From assembly GCA_017893485.1 (NCBI GenBank), contig CM030364.1:247803122-247867121 (forward strand): a DNA stretch of 64,000 nucleotides. The letters run 5' to 3'. Both the position numbers and the translations under genes were made by a program. The notes under the pieces are model-generated. The model did not search any database. It worked only from the letters and a program-made list of their open reading frames with translations, and was not told where the DNA came from. This document shows, piece after piece, positions 23,690-35,730 of the stretch. Source of the stretch: Hemerocallis citrina. Taxonomy: Eukaryota > Streptophyta > Magnoliopsida > Asparagales > Asphodelaceae. The first letter of the stretch is position 1, and each line of letters begins with the position of its first letter.

Positions 23690-24110
23690 ATGGGCCTATT
23701 CCCGGATAGGCAGGGAGATGATTCTCCGGATAGGCAGGGTGCATTTGTATGTACCGGGTGTATCTGCACATTTCGTGGGGTACACGGCAGGAAGGTAATT
23801 CTCCGGATAGGCAGGGAGATGATTCTCCGGATAGGCAGGGTGCATTTGTATGTACCGGGTGTATCTGCACATTTCGTGGGTACACGGCAGGGAGGTAATT
23901 CTCCGGATAGGCAGGGAGATGATTCTCCGGATAGGCAGGGTGCATTTGTATGTACCGGGTGTATCTGCACATTTCGTGGGGTACACGGCAGGGAGGTATT
24001 TCTCCGGATAGGCAGGGAGATGATTCTCCGGATAGGCAGGGTGCATTTGTATGTACCGGGTGTATCTGCACATTTCATGGGGTACACGGCAGGGAGATAA
24101 TTCTCCGGAT
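23690..24110 (+). repeat. 4 x ~101-bp minisatellite in the solo LTR
   Basis: Units contain TTCTCCGGATAGGCAGGG, GCATTTGTATGTACCGGG and ATCTGCACATTTCGTGGGG; starts of the GCATTTG block are at 23741, 23842, 23942 and 24043. The region is open in several frames on both strands only because the unit lacks stops. Confidence 0.93.
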
Positions 24111-25379
24111 GTTGTTTAGACAGGGTACATTTGTATGTACCGGATGTATTCTTGGTTTTATGCTTGTGTTTTCCAGTTTTCCTACACTTGACACTTAGGC
24201 TAACTTCACTTGTTGTTTTCATTTCATGATGTTTTCATGCTTTACATCTTTTGTTATTTCTCATTCATTTATCCTTGTTGTTAATACATGCTGTTGATGA
24301 CTTTATGTTTTATGATTAAATTATGTTGTTTTGTTTTTATATCACTCACACCATTTATGGCTGACCCCTTTAGTTTGGGGGTTAGGGATCATCTCTAACC
24401 TCATGTGTTACAGGTTGTTGCTTAGAGTCTGGAGGCCTGGATGCTTGAGTTAGTTTTGAGATAAACTGATGTAATAGTGCTTTGTGTAAATTTGTGTAAA
24501 AAGAAGTATTGTGAAAAGAAAGTTGTAATTCAAGGTGTTTGTAATTCCGCTGTGTTTGAAAAAGATTGTTGTAATAAAAGTTTGGAATAAAATTATTTGT
24601 GTTTTTGGGCTATGTGTACTATTACATTGAAGTTGATGCTGGGATTGTACCACGTATTTTCTAAGTTATTAAATTAGAAATTTGGGGCGCTACACAAACA
24701 ACGAAACAATCACTCACGTAAATCAAAACAATAACCACATTTACATTATTCACATAAAGCAAACAACAAAACAAAGTTCATGTCACTCACCTTTAGAAAC
24801 GACGAGATCCAACATTAAAACCTCTCCTTTTGCGAGATCCAAACCTCCTCTTGAGATCCCAAGAAAAATCACAAAATTCTATATTGTGCAGCGAATGACG
24901 GCTGCATTTTCTTTTAAATACCCGGGATAAGAAGTTTAGGGTTTTCCAAACACTTTTGCAAAATGATCCCTTCAAAATACAACTTCATATATATAGCTCT
25001 ATTCTTGGAGATTCAATAAAATTCATTTAAATTAGGATTTAAAAGAAAAATATACTCATTAATCTCAACCGGTACTATTCAAAACGTCCAGAAAGTAAAT
25101 TTTACATTTTAACCCCTAAAATGACAAATTTGCAAAAAGATCATTCTTTTCTCAAAATTTGCAAATAGATCCAATTAATTTCAGAAAAATCTGGAAAAAT
25201 TATAAATAAATCCCAAATATTAAATAATGATTTTTCATGAAGAAAACTTTACTTTGGATGCACGTGTTTTGCACGTGTAAAAAAAATATTTTCAGAAAAT
25301 ATTTATAATTTCTCCAAAAATCATTTTATTTCATTTATAACCTTTAAAATAATATTTAGAAAAAATACGGGGTTCTACA

Positions 25380-25395
25380 TCACTCTCTCCTTAGA
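25380..25395 (-). other. Polypurine tract of the chromovirus
   Basis: On the minus strand a purine-rich AAGGAGAGAGTGA directly precedes the 3' LTR, the normal primer site for plus-strand DNA synthesis. Confidence 0.8.
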
Positions 25396-25582
25396 AGAGT
25401 TCTGTCCTCAGAACTACTACTAATGAGTCCAAACAACTCACCAACAAAGAAAACAATATTTCATAAATGGAAACATAGTCCAAACAATTGCATATGAGAA
25501 TATTACCAAAATAGAAGGATTATAACTCATTCAAGGGTACGATCATTCAAGAGAATTACAATCACATAAAAGAAAAATACAT

Positions 25583-26044
25583 TCATACAAAAAGCTCAGG
25601 AAAATCCTTCTGCATGCGATCCTCTGGCTCCCAAGTAGCCTCATCGAACTGCTTATTCCTCCACAGCACCTTGACCATAGGTATCACCTTGCTCCTAAGA
25701 ACTTTCTCCCTATGATTAACGATCTCAACAGGCTGTTCTTTATAACTCAAGTTCACCTGTAGATCTTCAGGAATCTCTACCAACTGATGATTCTGATCCG
25801 GCACATACTTCCTCAATAATGACACATGAAATACATCATGCACTTGTGCCAACTCCTCTGGAAGCTTCAACCTATGTGCTGTCTTACCAATCCGCTCCAC
25901 GATCCTGTATGGCCCAATATACCTTGGCGCCAACATGCTTCCCATACCGAACCTGATCACTCCTTTGGTCAGAGAAACCTTGAGGAAAACTGCATCCCCA
26001 ACCTCAAACTCCAAGTCTCTTCGTCGAGTATCAGCATAACTCTT
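25583..26044 (-). pseudogene. Integrase C-terminus with chromodomain-like end
   Basis: 143-codon open segment in the same frame as the integrase, separated from it by TAG at 26045-26047 (a likely CAG Gln codon). It starts with the conserved FEVGDAVFLKVS and GPYRIVERIG motifs of the integrase C-terminal fold, then VHDVFHVSLLRKYVPD. It ends with a chromodomain-like KVLWRNKQFDEATWEPED stretch and stop at 25583. Chromodomains of this type steer chromovirus integration towards heterochromatin; that role is known for the clade and inferred here. Confidence 0.88.
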
Positions 26045-27040
26045 CTACCGACTCTGAGCCTCGACCAACCTCTTGCGAATCATCTCAATCTGCTTTGACA
26101 TCTGCTGTACGATCTCAGGACCATACTCGCCAACCTTGTACCAACAAACTGGTGTCCTGCACCTCCGCCCGTACAAAGCCTCATACGGTGCCATCCCAAT
26201 ACTCGCATGGTAACTGTTGTTATAAGCAAACTCAACCAATGCCAAGTATCTCTCCCAACTACCACCGAAATCCATAACACAAGCCCTCAGCATATCTTCC
26301 AGCACTCGATTCACCCTCTCGGTCTGACCATCGGTCTGTGGATGAAATGCGGTACTGAAATCAGTTCTGGTGTCTAAAGCTGCTTGTAGGCTCTTCCAAA
26401 ACCTTGAAGTAAACCTTGCATCTTTGTCTGAAACAATCGACATAGGAATTCCATGAAGTCTCACAATTTCACCAATGTACAACTCAGCCAATTTCTCCAT
26501 CGACCAAGTAATCTTCATGGCTAGAAAGTGAGCCGACTTAGTCAAACGATCCACAATAACCCAAATCGAGTCATTGCCCTTCGAACTCCTCGGCAAACCC
26601 GTGATGAAATCCATACTGATATTCTCCCATTTCCACTCCGGAATGGGCAACGGCTGTAACAAACCTCCAGGTCTCTGATTTTCTGCTTTGATCTGCTGAC
26701 AAGTCAGACACCTTGCCACGAAATATGCCACATCCCTCTTCATACCAGACCACCAAAAATATTGTTTGATGTCCCTGTACATCTTCGTGCCTCCTGGATG
26801 AACTGACAACAAGGTACCGTGTGCTTCCTGCAAGATACTATCTCTCAAATCTGCATTATCCGGAACACACAACCTCTCACCCATCCAAAGAATTCCATCT
26901 TGGACACGAAACTCTGATAGCTTGCCCTCTGAAACCTGTTGCAACATCTTCTGAATCTCTGAATCTGATCTCTGACCTTCCACAATCCTTTCTCTCAAGG
27001 ACGGTTGTAGCCTCAACTGAGCCAAAGATGCCCCTAAACC
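26045..27040 (-). pseudogene. Integrase (zinc finger and DDE core)
   Basis: Open for 326 codons. Near residue 70 is an HHCC zinc finger (HGTLLSVH ... CLTC). The catalytic core follows: first Asp in NISMDFITGLP, second in VSDKDARFTS, Glu in TDGQTERVNR, giving the DDE triad. GAG/YNNSYHASIGMAPYEALYGR near the end is typical of plant gypsy integrases. Bounded by TAG at 27041-27043 and at 26045-26047. Catalytic residues are intact, but the polyprotein is not. Confidence 0.92.
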
Positions 27041-27619
27041 CTACAACACCACCTCGATACCTGCCTGATCGATCTCTGCTGCCAACTCACTTTGAGTAGT
27101 GATCAAACTTGATAAACTACTCTTCCTGCTAAGTCCATCAGCTACCACATTCACCTTGCCCGGATGATACTTGATCTCAGGACGAATGTCTTCCAATACC
27201 TCCAACCACCTTCTCTGCCGAAGATTAAGATCCTTCTGTTGATAAATGTACTTCAGGCTCTTGTGGTCAGTGTACATGTTAACCTTCTCGCCATAAACAT
27301 AATGCCTCCACTGCTTCAAGGCATAAATAATAGCTACTAGTTCCAAATCATGCGTCGGATAATTCTTCTCATGTGGACGCAATTGCCTCGAACCATAAGC
27401 AATAACCTTGCCTTCTTGCATCAAGACACAACCCAAATCTCTGAGAGATGCATCACTGAAGATATCATAATCCTTCCCAGCTTGTGGCAAAGCTAAGATA
27501 GGTGCAGTAGTCAACCTCTCCTTTAACTCAAGGAAACTCTCCTCACACATATCAGTCCATAGAAATGCCACATTCTTCCGGGTCAAGCCTGTCAAAGGAA
27601 CTGCAATCTGAGAATAACC
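27041..27619 (-). pseudogene. RNase H and RT connection
   Basis: In frame with the RT segment, separated by TAG at 27620-27622. It contains the RNase H-like core: [18 protein letters not shown] (first Asp), [17 protein letters not shown] (Glu) and [13 protein letters not shown] (second Asp), then VVADGLSRK at the end. It ends at TAG 27041-27043. Both bounding stops sit where Gln is expected. Confidence 0.92.
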
Positions 27620-28475
27620 CTAGATGAATCTCCTGTAGTAACCAGCTAAACCCAAGAAACTTCTGACTTCCTTCACATATGTTGGACTGGGCCAATCCTT
27701 AACTGCTTCAACTTTCTGAGGATCAATGGCCACTCCCTCCTTAGAAAGGATATGACCAAGGAAAGCTACCTCAGACTTCCAAAACTCACACTTCGAAAAC
27801 TTGGCATACAAGCTATGCTCCTGCAATTTCTGTAATACCGCTGTCAAGTGCATAGAATGCTCCTCCTCCGACTTCGAATACACCAAAATGTCATCGATGA
27901 AAACCACCACGAAGGAATCAATAAATGGCCTCAAAACCCGATTCATCATATCCATGAACACTGCTGGCGCATTCGTCAACCCGAATGGCATCACCAAAAA
28001 CTCATAGAGTCCATGACGAGTCCTGAAAACTGTCTTACTCACATCTTCCTCCTTGACTCGAACCTGATGATACCCCGATCTCAAATCAATCTTCGAAAAC
28101 ACCACTGCTTCTCGAAGCCTGTCGAACAAATCATCAATCCGCGGCAGTGGATACTTGTTCTGAATAGTCACCCTATTCAACTCCCGATAGTCAATACACA
28201 TCCTTATTGACCCATCCTTCTTCTTGAATAACAACACTGGCACTCCCCACGAAGAAGAACTCGACCTAATAAGCCCCTTGCTCAACAGCTCCTCAATCTG
28301 CTTCTTCACTTCGTCTTGCTCTACAGGTGCCATCCTGTACAGAACCTTAGAAATCGGCGCGCTCCCCGGCTGAACATTGATGCAAAATTCCACATCTCTC
28401 TGCGGCGGTAATCCTGGAAAATCTTCCAAGAACACCTTAGGATAATCTCTGACAATCGGAATGCCCTTGACTTTA
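27620..28475 (-). pseudogene. Reverse transcriptase
   Basis: The domain begins after a frame change from the protease near 28475. It shows [45 protein letters not shown] (first catalytic Asp), [19 protein letters not shown] and FIDDILVYS (the YxDD-type motif), then [18 protein letters not shown]. It ends with [13 protein letters not shown] and TAG. All catalytic motifs are preserved; inactivation is by stops and frameshifts around the domain. Confidence 0.93.
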
Positions 28476-28911
28476 TCTGGAATGCCATCTTGGATACCAT
28501 TGCAGCCACCTTCGGAATCTTCTTCTTCCCTTGGAAAGTCACTGCGGGTCCACCTGCTGCTTTCACCAACACCTCTTTCTGCTTGCATTCAATTGTGGCA
28601 TCATATATTGCCATCCAATCAATGCCCACGATGACATCCACACCTAAGACTTGCAGCTCTATCAGATCAATGCCGAACAACCTCCCACCAATCTCGATAT
28701 CACAGCCCTCGTAATATCGATCCGCAATCAATTCTTTACCTGACGACGTTGCCACCGACAATACCTTGCCTGGAAACAACTTAGGTTTCACACCTAAGAT
28801 CTTTGCAAAATTTGGCGATACAAAAGTGTGCGATGAACCAGTATCAAATAAAACCTTGACCTTTATTCCATTAATCAAAACAATCCATGTTACATGAAGA
28901 GTGATACTCAA
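28476..28911 (-). pseudogene. Aspartic protease
   Basis: Frame differs from both gag and RT. Near the start it has VKVLFDTGSSHTFVSP with the DTGSS active site and further on VLGVDVIVGIDWM, the second conserved protease motif. It is separated from the zinc knuckle by ~120 bp with stops (28912-29033). A frame change near 28475 joins it to RT. Confidence 0.9.
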
Positions 28912-29033
28912 TCTCCAATTATTCTCAAATAAAGGTTTTACTTATTACATTGATTAAAATAAAATCAAAACTCTTGCATACCCTGTATTACATCTTCCGA
29001 GTTACCCGCGTCCTCCTCGGTTAATGCAAATAC

Positions 29034-30048
29034 TCACCCTTGCCTCTGGAAATTGCTTCCACCCGAACCATCCTTCCTCAATTGTGGACAATGAGGCTTA
29101 GAATGTCCAGTCTGCTCACATTGGATACAAGTCTGCTTCGCCAACTTCGGACATGCTGACCTGTAATGACCTGCCTCCTTGCAGTAGTAACAAGTCACTC
29201 CCTGAGTTGCAGGTGCCTTCAGCACTGGATCACTGAACTTGGCTTGTTTCGCTGGGAATCCCTTCCCACTCTGACCTGATGCTGGCCTCTTGTTCCGGTT
29301 CCATGTATCGTGCCTTTTTTGGAACTAGTCCATGTCCTCCTCAGTCATAGCTGCTCTCCTGGCCAGCTTGTCGAACCTCCTTATGCGCAACAGAATCATT
29401 CTCGACCTCAAGTTTGGCCTTAAGCCCTGCTCAAACTTCTTGGCCTTCTTCGCCTCGTCAACGATCAACTCTGGCGCATACCTCGACAGCTGAGCAAATT
29501 TGGTCTCATACTCTCGCACGGTTATGTTGCCCTGCTGTAGATTCAGGAACTCTGTTGCCTTCTTCTCCTGAATATCTAGGGGAAAGAAGTGATCCCTAAA
29601 TTCCTCCAGAAAAGCTTCCCAAGTCATCTGCTGGTCTCCCAAAAAATCTCTTCAGCGATTCCCACCAGACACCAGCGTCCTTTTCCAGTTGCATAGTAGC
29701 CAACTTCACCTTATTGGCTACCGGAGTCTCTGATACCTCGAAGATTGTCTCCATCCTCCTAATCCAATCGTCAGCTGTGTTTGGATTAGATTGCCCCTCG
29801 AAAATTGGCGGCTTCATCCTCTTGAAGGACTCGATCTGCTTGATAGGGTCGGCGTTAACCAATCCCTGTCCAGCTCCATGATTCTGCTGCTGGTTCTGAT
29901 TCTGATTCTGTGCCAAATTAAATGCCATTAGCGTATTCAGAGTCTGATACACCTTGGTAAATTCGGCCTCAAGATCAATTCCAGTTCCTCGAGAACTCCC
30001 AGATCCATCATCATTGTTACCACCATTCCTGGGCCTGGGTGCAACCAT
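29034..30048 (-). pseudogene. gag polyprotein (capsid and zinc knuckles)
   Basis: Starts at ATG 30048 (MVAPRPRNGG...). It has a Gln/Asn-rich stretch, then the retrotransposon gag core: FKRMKPPIFEG, ADDWIRRMETIFE and WWESLKRFFG. A frame change occurs in the A-run near 29641-29646, after which WEAFLEEFRDHFFP continues. TAG at 29325-29327 interrupts it, and two CCHC knuckles follow (CYYCKEAGHYRSAC, CIQCEQTGHSKPHC). It ends at TGA 29034-29036, probably once a CGA Arg codon. Confidence 0.92.
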
Positions 30049-30215
30049 ACTGAATACTGCAAAACGAGGAAAAAGTTAAAGCACCACACTCAATTCAAAC
30101 TCACATCAATATCCTTTGGCAAAACCTCAATTGTATCCCAAAGGTTAAACATCATGTTTCAGTTCTATGTGATACTCACTCTTTAATTTCCACACCTAGG
30201 TACTCACACTCTAGT

Positions 30216-30353
30216 GTCCACACCTAGGTTATTTTTATGCCGTGTTTATTATTACTATTGAAGCATGCTCTGATACCAATCTTTGTCCACACCTAGGTTA
30301 TTTTTATGCTGTGTTTATTATTACTATTGAAGCATGCTCTGATACCAATCTCT
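30216..30353 (-). repeat. Tandem 69-bp duplication spanning the primer-binding site
   Basis: Two copies, 69 bp apart, of the segment from GTCCACACCTAGG to CTCTGATACCAATCT, each containing a complete primer-binding site (30267-30278 and 30336-30347 on the minus strand). The copy next to the LTR is the normal one. Confidence 0.92.
30336..30347 (-). other. Primer-binding site of the chromovirus
   Basis: TGGTATCAGAGC on the minus strand, five bases inside the 5' LTR, complementary to initiator tRNA-Met. Confidence 0.92.
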
Positions 30354-33133
30354 GTAACGCCCCGAATTTCTAATATAATATCTTAGAAAATACGTGGCAC
30401 AATCCCAGCATCAACTTCAATGTAACATTAAACACAACCAACACTAATGAAATTTTCAACTTTTATTACAATAATCTTTTACATAGCACAGCAGAATTTA
30501 AAACATCTCAAATCATAATTCTCTTTTATTCACAACACAGTATTTTTACAACATGCTTTACAAATTTACACAAAACTCTATTAAATCAATTTATCTCAAA
30601 ACTAACTCAAGCATCCACACCTCCAAACTCTAAACAACAACCTGCAACACATGAGGCTAGAGATGATCCCTAACTCCCAAAACTAAAGGGGTCAGCCATA
30701 AATGGTGTGAGTGACATAAAAGCAAACAACATAAATAAACATTAAGCAAGGATTCTTAAACAACATGTAGCGAACCAAAATACATAAAATATGAAGTAGC
30801 AAGAAATGTAAACAACAAGTGAAACTAAACCAAGTGTCAAGTGTAGAAAACAGGAAAACTACATGCATAAAACCGAGTCAGGAAAACACAATTTCTATAT
30901 GCGAACTCTCTAATGCGTACTTGTCGAAGTCTATGCATCCCACTCTACATAGGTTCGGTGCAAGCCCTTAACGTCTTCAATTCATAGGGTTCAATCCCCC
31001 GCTATGCAACTAATCCTATCACGATGGCTACTACGAGATAAAGATAAACTGTGAGCATTAGCCAATGCCCGATAATTCCGGAGATAAATCCCACACCATA
31101 GGTATTTTACCTGGATAATTCCGGAGATCATCCCACACCGAAACATTGACACATCATCACACGAATACCACATGTGTGTCGCCTCGACCCCGATAATTCC
31201 GGAGATCAATCCCACACCACAAGTAATTACCTGGATAATTCCGGAGATATATCCCACACTACAGGTAATTTACCTGGATAATTCCGGAGATAGATCCCAC
31301 ACCACAAGTAAGTTACTTGGATAATTTCGGAGATTAAATCCCACACCAAAAGCCATACTGAGGTACATAACTCATGTTCCCGTTCATCATATCACCACTA
31401 GTGCTTGTCCTTATCATTTTTGGGTTATTTAATTACTTAACGAATCTCCTAGAGTTGGTGTACCCTACCGGACTTAACTCAATAACTGAACAACTAAAAT
31501 ACCTCAACAGGCCTCAACAAAAGAACTCAAACGCCGGTATACTAGGGTCACACACACCCTCTAGAGACTCAAACTCAAATATCTCAACCAATCTTACTTC
31601 ATAAACTGCTTAACTTAACATCTTGAAAACATAAGTTCAATAGGAGATAAGTCATAGTAGTTATAGATCAAAATATCTAGAGAATAAACCATTTGGAAGA
31701 ACCTTCATAAATATAAAAATACATCAGTACCAGTCGACTATAGTAAGCATAAGTCGACTGTCCAGAAAGAATGTTCCATGATTTTTAGAAAATAAGCTAA
31801 GTGTTATAAGTTGACTTATAAAAGTCATAAGTCGACTTACCAGAGAAAAAAATCTACGATAACTTTGAAAAATAAATTCTAAGTGTGCCAGTCGACTGAA
31901 AAGGGTCTAAGTCGACTGTCCAGAACGGATTTTCAAGAAACTAAATATCATAGCAGCTGGGTCGTACCAGTCGACTGAAAGGTCTGCCAGTCGACTGTCG
32001 GCCTACAGACTGCTTAGTTTTGGTTGTACATGATAATCAAAATTAGAGTTTTCTAAAGAAATCATTGTTTACTAAAATAATTTGTAATCCGATAAAAACG
32101 ACAATCTCAAAGTATCCTCAGTTTGGATACATTCCACAAATCAACCAATTTCTCAAAACTTAAATTCTCATGTTCTAAATTCTAATTCTTCCATTAGGGT
32201 TTCTCAATACTGAATTTCTTCCACAACTCATAACAAAAAATCTGATTTGTAATTACAAGATCCAGATGTTCATCCATCCGATCCCTTATTGCCATAATCA
32301 TACTCAAATCTTAAACATGCTTTCTAGCAATACAAATCTATAAACCAAGATCCACTAAACATTCATAGATTTTACATACATAATACAAACAACAACTATT
32401 GCATCGCTCACATACAAAATATACTAAATAAACAAACATGTCGAAACAAACAACGAAACAATCACTCACGTAAATCAAAACAACAACCACATTTACATTA
32501 TTCACATAAAGCAAACAACAAAACAAAGTTCATGTCACTCACCTTTAGAAACGACGAGATCCAACAATAAAACCTCTCCTTTTGCGAGATCCAAACCTCC
32601 TCTTGATCCTCCCAAGAAAAATCAAAAAATTCTATATTGTGCAGCGAATGAAGGCTGCATTTTCTTTTAAATACCCGAGATAAGAAGTTTAGGGTTTTCC
32701 AAACACTTTTGCAAAATGATCCCTTCAAAATACAACTTCATATATATAGCTCTATTCTTGGAGATTCAATAAAATTCATTTAAATTAGGATTTAAAAGAA
32801 AAATATACACATTAATCTCAACCGGTACTGTTCAAAACGTCCAGAAAGTAAATTTTACATTTTAACCCCTAAAATGACAAATTTGCAAAAAGGTCCTTCT
32901 TTTCTCAAAATTTGTAAATAGATCCAATTAATTTCAGAAAAATCTGGAAAAATTTAAAATAAATCCCAAATATTAATTAATGATTTTTCATGAAGAAAAC
33001 TTGACTTTGGATGCACGTTTTTTGTACGTGTAAAAAAATATATTTTCAGAAAATATTTATAATTTCTCCAAAAATCATTTTATTTCATTTATAACCTTTA
33101 AAATAGTATTTTAAAAAAATACGGGGTTCTACA
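30353..33133 (-). repeat. 5' LTR of the chromovirus
   Basis: 2781 bp, TGTAACGCCCCGAATTTC ... GGGGTTCTACA. Holds the 40-bp tandem repeat (31065-31345), eight GTCGAC-type sites (31730-32000) and, at 32445-32465, the empty target site that proves the solo-LTR insertion in the sister LTR. Confidence 0.95.
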
Positions 33134-33248
33134 GGAAGTGGGTATGGTCAGCACAATCTCTATCAGCTTTGTGGGAGCAAGAAAACTCGGCCGAGTGTTT
33201 GGAAGCTCATTGTTCCTAAAGCAACATCTAGTAAGTCGTCACTAGAAT
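33134..33248 (+). pseudogene. GAG-pre-integrase remnant, right part
   Basis: Continuation of the copia container after the gypsy insertion. One frame gives YGQHNLYQLCGSKKTRPSVW, as expected for this domain. Coding resemblance stops where the TGTCAC solo LTR begins. Confidence 0.7.
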
Positions 33249-34234
33249 TGTCACTTCCCGCTTCCCAATATACGGAAACACATGCACGCAACTAAGTTCT
33301 AGTGAATGATACAAGTATTCCAACTCACTGCATTCATAAGTTATACGGTTATAAGCTCAACAAGATAGAAAAATACAACCACATAGGTAACAATAATGAT
33401 CAAATGAACAAGAATAGAATAAAATAACAAATATCCAAGATACAAAAACTTTGGATCAAAATGCCTGAGAATATAGTGTACTGGTAGAAATACAATGCAA
33501 ATAATAGTTCGCTACGAATCACTAGATAAACTAGCGACTGGAAAGTAAAGAAAATAGCACTAGCAATTCCATCACGGCCGGCGAGAAAGTCTTCTCATCA
33601 AGTTTCTCTGGTATCCCTTCGTTTGTACCTATATAAACATTATCTGAAGTGGTGGGGAGGGAATGTTCGTTAGAGTAAGCTTCGGACAGCAAGTAGCTAC
33701 AAGCAATACGACAATGAAGTAACAAGATATAACATGAAAGGAAACAAGACGTAGTGGCGCAAATACTGGAATAACATGATCATGTATGATGCAAGTAACA
33801 ACTATAAGCAAGTGCAATCAAGACTTCAAGGTATAATCAATCGGTAACCAGGGATCATGTAATCAAGAATCATGTTATCATGTAGTATGAGAATCATTTA
33901 ATCAGGAGTCATGTCAACGCTCGGTGTCAATCTTAAGTTTATCGATTTTATTAACCTATCTAATGCACGTAATCTTGTGTCTCATACCACAGGTTCAGGT
34001 GCATATCAAACAAGTGAACGTTTGGACTTAAGTTGTGAAGTCTACAAAATTATGTACTCAGATCTTCCAGTGATAGTATCAATAAGCAAGACATGTAATC
34101 AAGAACCCAGTAATCAAGAATCAAGAATCACTATTATGGGAAACACGAGCCTTCCGAGTACACTCCCCTATATTGTTCACAACTAAGTCGTACACTTTAT
34201 TACCCCAGCTTGTATTATTTTACTATGATTTATC

Positions 34235-35727
34235 TGTTGGTGTATGCCCTATAGGCCAGTTGTGTATTTATATTACTAGTTTACATTGTATCATGACATT
34301 TATTTCATATTTAGACATTTCATTTATTGTGAATTAAATGAATATAATGAAGTCCTTAGAATAGTAAGTTCAATGTCATGGGATATCAAGTACATGACTT
34401 GATTGTGAGATCCAATTGGCTGGAATCATAATATTGTTCTTAAATGTCCCTAGTTAAGTATTATTGTGAATTAGGACAACAAAAATACACATAGACTAGT
34501 GTGTTTGTAGACTGATGACCATTCTCACGGGTCACAGATATGAGATATCAAGTCTTCATATGGATATATATCAGAGTAATAATGTACTGGACTAACCCAC
34601 TATGAGAACGCTGCATGGACCGTTACGTGAGTGTCATAAGTGATTCTCACAGTGACCATTGTGTACATAGTCCTTTGACTTAAGTCATTACGATTCCCTA
34701 CATGAAAAGTTATATATTTTAATGCCATCAAACATTATCTGTAATAAGGTGATTATAAAATTGACTATTGGATATACGATAGATCATGTAGAGGGATGGG
34801 AGTGACTTAGATCGGATTTGTCCCTCTTACATAACAAGAGCGATATCTACAGGCTCCTTGATTGAGTAAGACTGTAAAACACATGGTCGTGCTCAAATGA
34901 GTCAATATAATATATTGATCTCATTTATTTTCGTAAGTCTACTCAGGCATCAAAAAACCAAAAATTGAACTATATAAGGGTGACATGCTCTATGCTTGTG
35001 GTCAATTATGATATCTAGACAAAGGAACTAGACTACATGGTAATATTGGTCACAGATAGGTTATGTCAAATCACTGACATTCCCATTACGTGAGTAGCAG
35101 TGATGTACTGCTAGATATCGCTCACTATTTGTAATACTAGAATATGATTTTAGTATTAATGTCAACTTAATGAGAACCTATAGGGTCACACACTTAGAAT
35201 GGATCGAAATTGAGATTTGAATTCATAAGATGAAATTAATTAGGAATCCAAGTAAGATTTGGACTCTTGACATTGGTTGGACATTTAATTAAATGGGCCG
35301 ACTAAAGTTCAAAGGCCCACACACGAATCTGACCCAGGTCAGATTCGTGAGCCCAACAACCTCATTACTCTCTTAGGGTTGGTTTTCTGCACCTATATAT
35401 GACATGTATCTGTGAAAAAGACACGTGAAAAACTCTAGCTATCACAGAAAGTGAGATAGAGAGATCGTGAGGAACAACATCCTCTTCTCGCAGCTAGCAC
35501 TGCGGTCTGAGAGAGAGCCATTTTTCGTTTCGTTCGCGTGGATATCGTAGAGGCATTGTGATACTGCAGTGTTTTGATCGGCATACCGTGGAGACAACGG
35601 ATCCATCTTTAAGGTATAACTCCTAAACACGATTTATGGTTTTCGCATGGATCCATGGCTAGGTTTTGATATTTTTGTTATTTTTTTCGTTGTGTATTTA
35701 ATTTATGATTGCATTCGAAACCTAACA
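34235..35727. mobile_element. Copia-type solo LTR nested in the TGTCAC LTR
   Basis: Starts TGTTGGTGTATGCCCTATAG and ends CGAAACCTAACA; 1493 bp. Flank TTATC (34230-34234) on the left and CTATC on the right, the latter now at 39188-39192 because the next element inserted at its edge. A TATA-like CCTATATATGAC lies at ~35391. No coding sequence. Assignment to Ty1/copia is from end sequence and size. Confidence 0.8.
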
Positions 35728-35730
35728 CTA

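Larger units (their letters stand above)
21610..24694 (+). mobile_element. Solo LTR of the same chromovirus family, inserted in inverted orientation
   Basis: Starts TGTAGAACCCTGTATTTT and ends GGGGCGCTACA, the reverse complement orientation of the surrounding LTR. Flanked by CAAAC on both sides (21605-21609, 24695-24699); the empty site with a single CAAAC is intact in the sister LTR near 32450. It is 3085 bp, longer than the host LTR, because it has an expanded GTCGAC array and a different minisatellite. The two inverted LTR arms could pair over long stretches if transcribed together. Confidence 0.95.
19509..25379 (-). repeat. 3' LTR of the chromovirus (split by solo LTR)
   Basis: In plus coordinates it begins TGTAGCGCCCCGAATTTC and ends GGGGTTCTACA. 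Total 5871 bp; subtracting the 3085-bp insert and its 5-bp duplication gives 2781 bp, exactly the length of the other LTR. Sequence is nearly identical to 30353-33133, so the element is fairly young despite its stop codons. Confidence 0.95.
19509..33133 (-). mobile_element. Ty3/gypsy chromovirus (Tekay/Del-like), full length but decayed
   Basis: TG...CA ends, 5-bp target duplication GGAAG (19504-19508, 33134-33138), long LTRs (2781 bp each after removing the nested solo LTR), PBS for initiator tRNA-Met and a polypurine tract. Minus-strand order is gag, protease, RT, RNase H, integrase and a terminal chromodomain-like region; this order plus the long LTRs fits the Tekay (Del) chromovirus clade. 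Coding is interrupted by at least five stops and three frame changes, so it is not autonomous. Confidence 0.95.

Noticed and set aside
23665..24222. 185-codon frame with repeated Cys/Pro-rich units
   Set aside because: By-product of the 101-bp minisatellite; several other frames on both strands are also open.
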